A stretch of 64,000 nt of DNA from positions 744,001-808,000 of the forward strand of contig NZ_FNKP01000002.1 of the NCBI RefSeq assembly GCF_900099835.1, read 5' to 3'. How positions within the stretch are numbered: the stretch's first letter is position 1; every line of letters begins with the position of its first letter. The notes beneath the pieces are model-generated. The model searched no databases and was not told the DNA's origin. It saw only the letters and a list, made by a program, of their open reading frames with translations. Shown piece by piece: positions 62,528 to 64,000 of this stretch. The position numbers and the translations under genes were made by a program. This DNA is from Paraburkholderia fungorum. Lineage in GTDB: Bacteria; Pseudomonadota; Gammaproteobacteria; Burkholderiales; Burkholderiaceae.

Positions 62528-63618
62528 GAGCGACGGGGGCCGTTGACCAGCCACGAAGGGGGGACGCCGGGCGCGGCGGCCTGCGGTTGCGGCTGTGCCT
62601 GACCGGACTGGCCGCGCAGGCGGTCGAAGACCGATTGCAACGGTGCGGGTTGAGCGGCGGAGGCGTCGGCTGCGGGCGGCTGTTGCGGCGCGGCCGTGGG
62701 CTGCGCGGCGAACAGCTTGCCGAGAATCGACGAGGACGGCGCGGGTTGCGGGGTTGCGTGTGCCGCGTGCATGAATGCGGCGTGCGGCGGAGCTGCAGCA
62801 GGCGCTATGGCAGGTGTGACCGGCGTCGCGGCGTAAGCTTGCGTGGGCGCCGGTGCTTGCGCCCAATTCGGTACCGGGGATGCAGCCGGTGTAACCGGTG
62901 CCGCGTACGCGGGTTGCGCAGCAAGAGCGGCCGGCGTGCGGAATGGACTGCCGAACGGAGCGGCGGCTAGCGGGGCCACAGGTGAAATCGATGCCGCAGG
63001 TGGCACGGCTGCAATCGATGCAAACAGACCCGTCGACACGCCCGGAGCCACTGGCACCGCGAAGGGATTCGGCGCAGCGTGCGCTGGAGCCGCCACGGGT
63101 GCAGCCGGTGCAGCCGCAGCGATCGGTGCAAAAGGCGCAACGAACGGAGCAGGCACAACAGGCACAACAGGCGGCACCTGCGCCGCGACAGCAGGCCGTG
63201 CGACCACCGGATCGTTCATTGCCACAGCGGGTGCGCTTTCCTCGTGACTGCCCAGCGCGCCGAAGCGCGACGCGCCGCTCGGCGCGGCAGGCTGGGGTGC
63301 GGTAATGGCGACCGGCGGAATGTCCCGCCGATGCGATCGCGTGAACAGCGGCGCTTTGGCGCGCGTGACCGACGCGACGTCTTTCGGCGTCGTGTCCTCG
63401 CGATCGATAGCCGGCGCCGGGGCGACCGGCTGCTGCGGTCTCGCCTCGCGACGTTGGCCGATTTCGGGAATCGTCGGCTGCGTGAGATCCAGCGTGACCA
63501 GCAACGGCCAACGCGTGCGCGCGGTGCGCGCATCGTTCTCGCGGCCGATCTCCTGATACGCGTTGGCGTCGCCGCCAAAATGATCGAATAATTTTTCGAT
63601 GTCGCTCGATGAACTCAT
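62524..63618 (-). CDS. bcsP: Cellulose biosynthesis protein BcsP (BcsR-like N-terminus)
   Basis: This 364-residue protein has a short N-terminal motif DIEKLFDHFGGDANAYQEI, like the BcsR/BcsP group, followed by charged residues and then about 280 residues that are mostly Ala and Pro. The end is VFDRLRGQSG through GPRRS. I start at ATG 63618; earlier residues are not conserved. It is the first gene of the bcs operon. It is thought to help position or activate synthase with BcsQ; details are uncertain. Confidence 0.85.
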   Translation of the reverse strand: MSSSSDIEKLFDHFGGDANAYQEIGRENDARTARTRWPLLVTLDLTQPTIPEIGQRREARPQQPVAPAPAIDREDTTPKDVASVTRAKAPLFTRSHRRDIPPVAITAPQPAAPSGASRFGALGSHEESAPAVAMNDPVVARPAVAAQVPPVVPVVPAPFVAPFAPIAAAAPAAPVAAPAHAAPNPFAVPVAPGVSTGLFASIAAVPPAASISPVAPLAAAPFGSPFRTPAALAAQPAYAAPVTPAASPVPNWAQAPAPTQAYAATPVTPAIAPAAAPPHAAFMHAAHATPQPAPSSSILGKLFAAQPTAAPQQPPAADASAAQPAPLQSVFDRLRGQSGQAQPQPQAAAPGVPPSWLVNGPRRS

Positions 63619-64000
63619 AATGCCGCCGTCTTGTTCATGACTTGCCTTGCCCCGATCCTTAAATTTTCTCGCGGCGCTCAACCCCGTACTGCAACCTCAC
63701 CCTGCACTCGATGCTGTGTTACGTGCCGTGTGTTACGTCCTGCGTGCCACGTGCTACGTATCACCTTGCGTATGTCACGCGTCCGGTCCGGCGCGTTCTC
63801 TCCTGCTTTATCGACTGCTGCTGCCACTGCCTTTAGCTACCGTACCGGTCCGCGCTGACATCCACGTTCAAATGGCGCCGGACCGCAAGCGCCAATGCAC
63901 GAGTCATGCCTGACGAATGCGCTGCGCTGCCGGTTGGACGGCCAGCGCAACCCGTGCACTCCGCGCAACCGTTCAGGCCGGATGGCGGCCCAGACGGAAT
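63619..64000. promoter_or_regulatory. Upstream control region of the bcs operon
   Basis: The first gene of the minus-strand bcs operon begins at 63618, so this stretch must hold its promoter. At 63716-63759 there are three copies of a nine-base word (reverse strand ACGTAACAC, ACGTAACAC, ACGTAGCAC) and a CACGTG at 63748-63753. Beyond 63880 two open frames run to the window edge on the + strand, but neither has enough length to call. Confidence 0.45.
63716..63759. repeat. Three direct repeats upstream of bcsP
   Basis: GTGTTACGT occurs at 63716-63724 and 63730-63738, with GTGCTACGT at 63751-63759. Spacings are 14 and 21 bases, and the region lies about 100-140 bases upstream of the bcsP start, a usual position for an activator or repressor array. 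The binding protein is not identified. Confidence 0.55.

Noticed and set aside
63894..64000. Open frames on the + strand running off the window edge
   Set aside because: Two competing frames, no ribosome-binding site and too short to call; a divergent gene may begin here but cannot be shown.

Overview
The window is about 62-65% GC, densely coded and free of rRNA, tRNA, IS or phage genes. Gene content points to a Burkholderiales beta-proteobacterium, most likely Paraburkholderia or a close relative: a BcsP-Q-A-B-Z-C cellulose operon, an alternative aa3-type oxidase cluster, LysE, LysR and VOC genes, and many two-component systems. The genus is inferred from gene content and codon style, not from a marker gene.

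Layout. (1) 1-7342: end of an unidentified gene, then a sugar-utilisation operon of a GH1 beta-glucosidase, an ABC importer (binding protein, two permeases, ATPase) and a LacI-type regulator, with a perfect LacI-type operator at 344-359. (2) 7489-13489: RIO-type kinase, SulP transporter, small membrane protein, LysE-type exporter, LysR regulator and VOC protein, closed by a strong terminator at 13519-13559. (3) 13866-22271: tripartite RND efflux pump (permease, adaptor, outer membrane factor) followed by its probable response regulator and sensor kinase. (4) 22238-28945: DinB with a perfect LexA box, an exported beta-carbonic anhydrase, an outer-membrane protein, a cytochrome b561 and two YceI proteins, and a PAS-GGDEF cyclase. 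(5) 29119-38829: ArsB/NhaD-type transporter, small unknown proteins, an EF-hand protein, a second two-component system, DyP peroxidase, NCS2 nucleobase permease and SDR oxidoreductase. (6) 39039-46159: respiratory cluster with CtaG, a CopD-like protein, oxidase subunit II, a fused subunit I-III, a small membrane subunit, a ferric-reductase-like flavoprotein and an unlisted 33-residue membrane protein. A DUF2231 gene lies inside it on the opposite strand and carries a frameshift. (7) 46514-49179: DeoR regulator, compound operator, NudK-type hydrolase and CelD-like acetyltransferase. (8) 49705-63618: DUF2252 protein and the complete cellulose operon, whose upstream region (63716-63759) holds three direct repeats.

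How the parts work together. The first operon takes up a sugar or beta-glucoside and hydrolyses it under LacI control. The bcs operon makes c-di-GMP-regulated cellulose (BcsA has a PilZ domain); a c-di-GMP-making cyclase is at 27902-28945. The oxidase cluster looks like an auxiliary terminal oxidase with its own copper-assembly factor.

I found no wholly new multi-gene system. The strongest leads are the unlisted small membrane ORF in the oxidase/reductase cluster (39039-39140), the compound DeoR operator (47267-47317), the repeat-expanded Gln/Pro linker in BcsC, the Gly/Asn/Asp tail on the RND permease, the frameshifted DUF2231 gene and the direct repeats ahead of the bcs operon.
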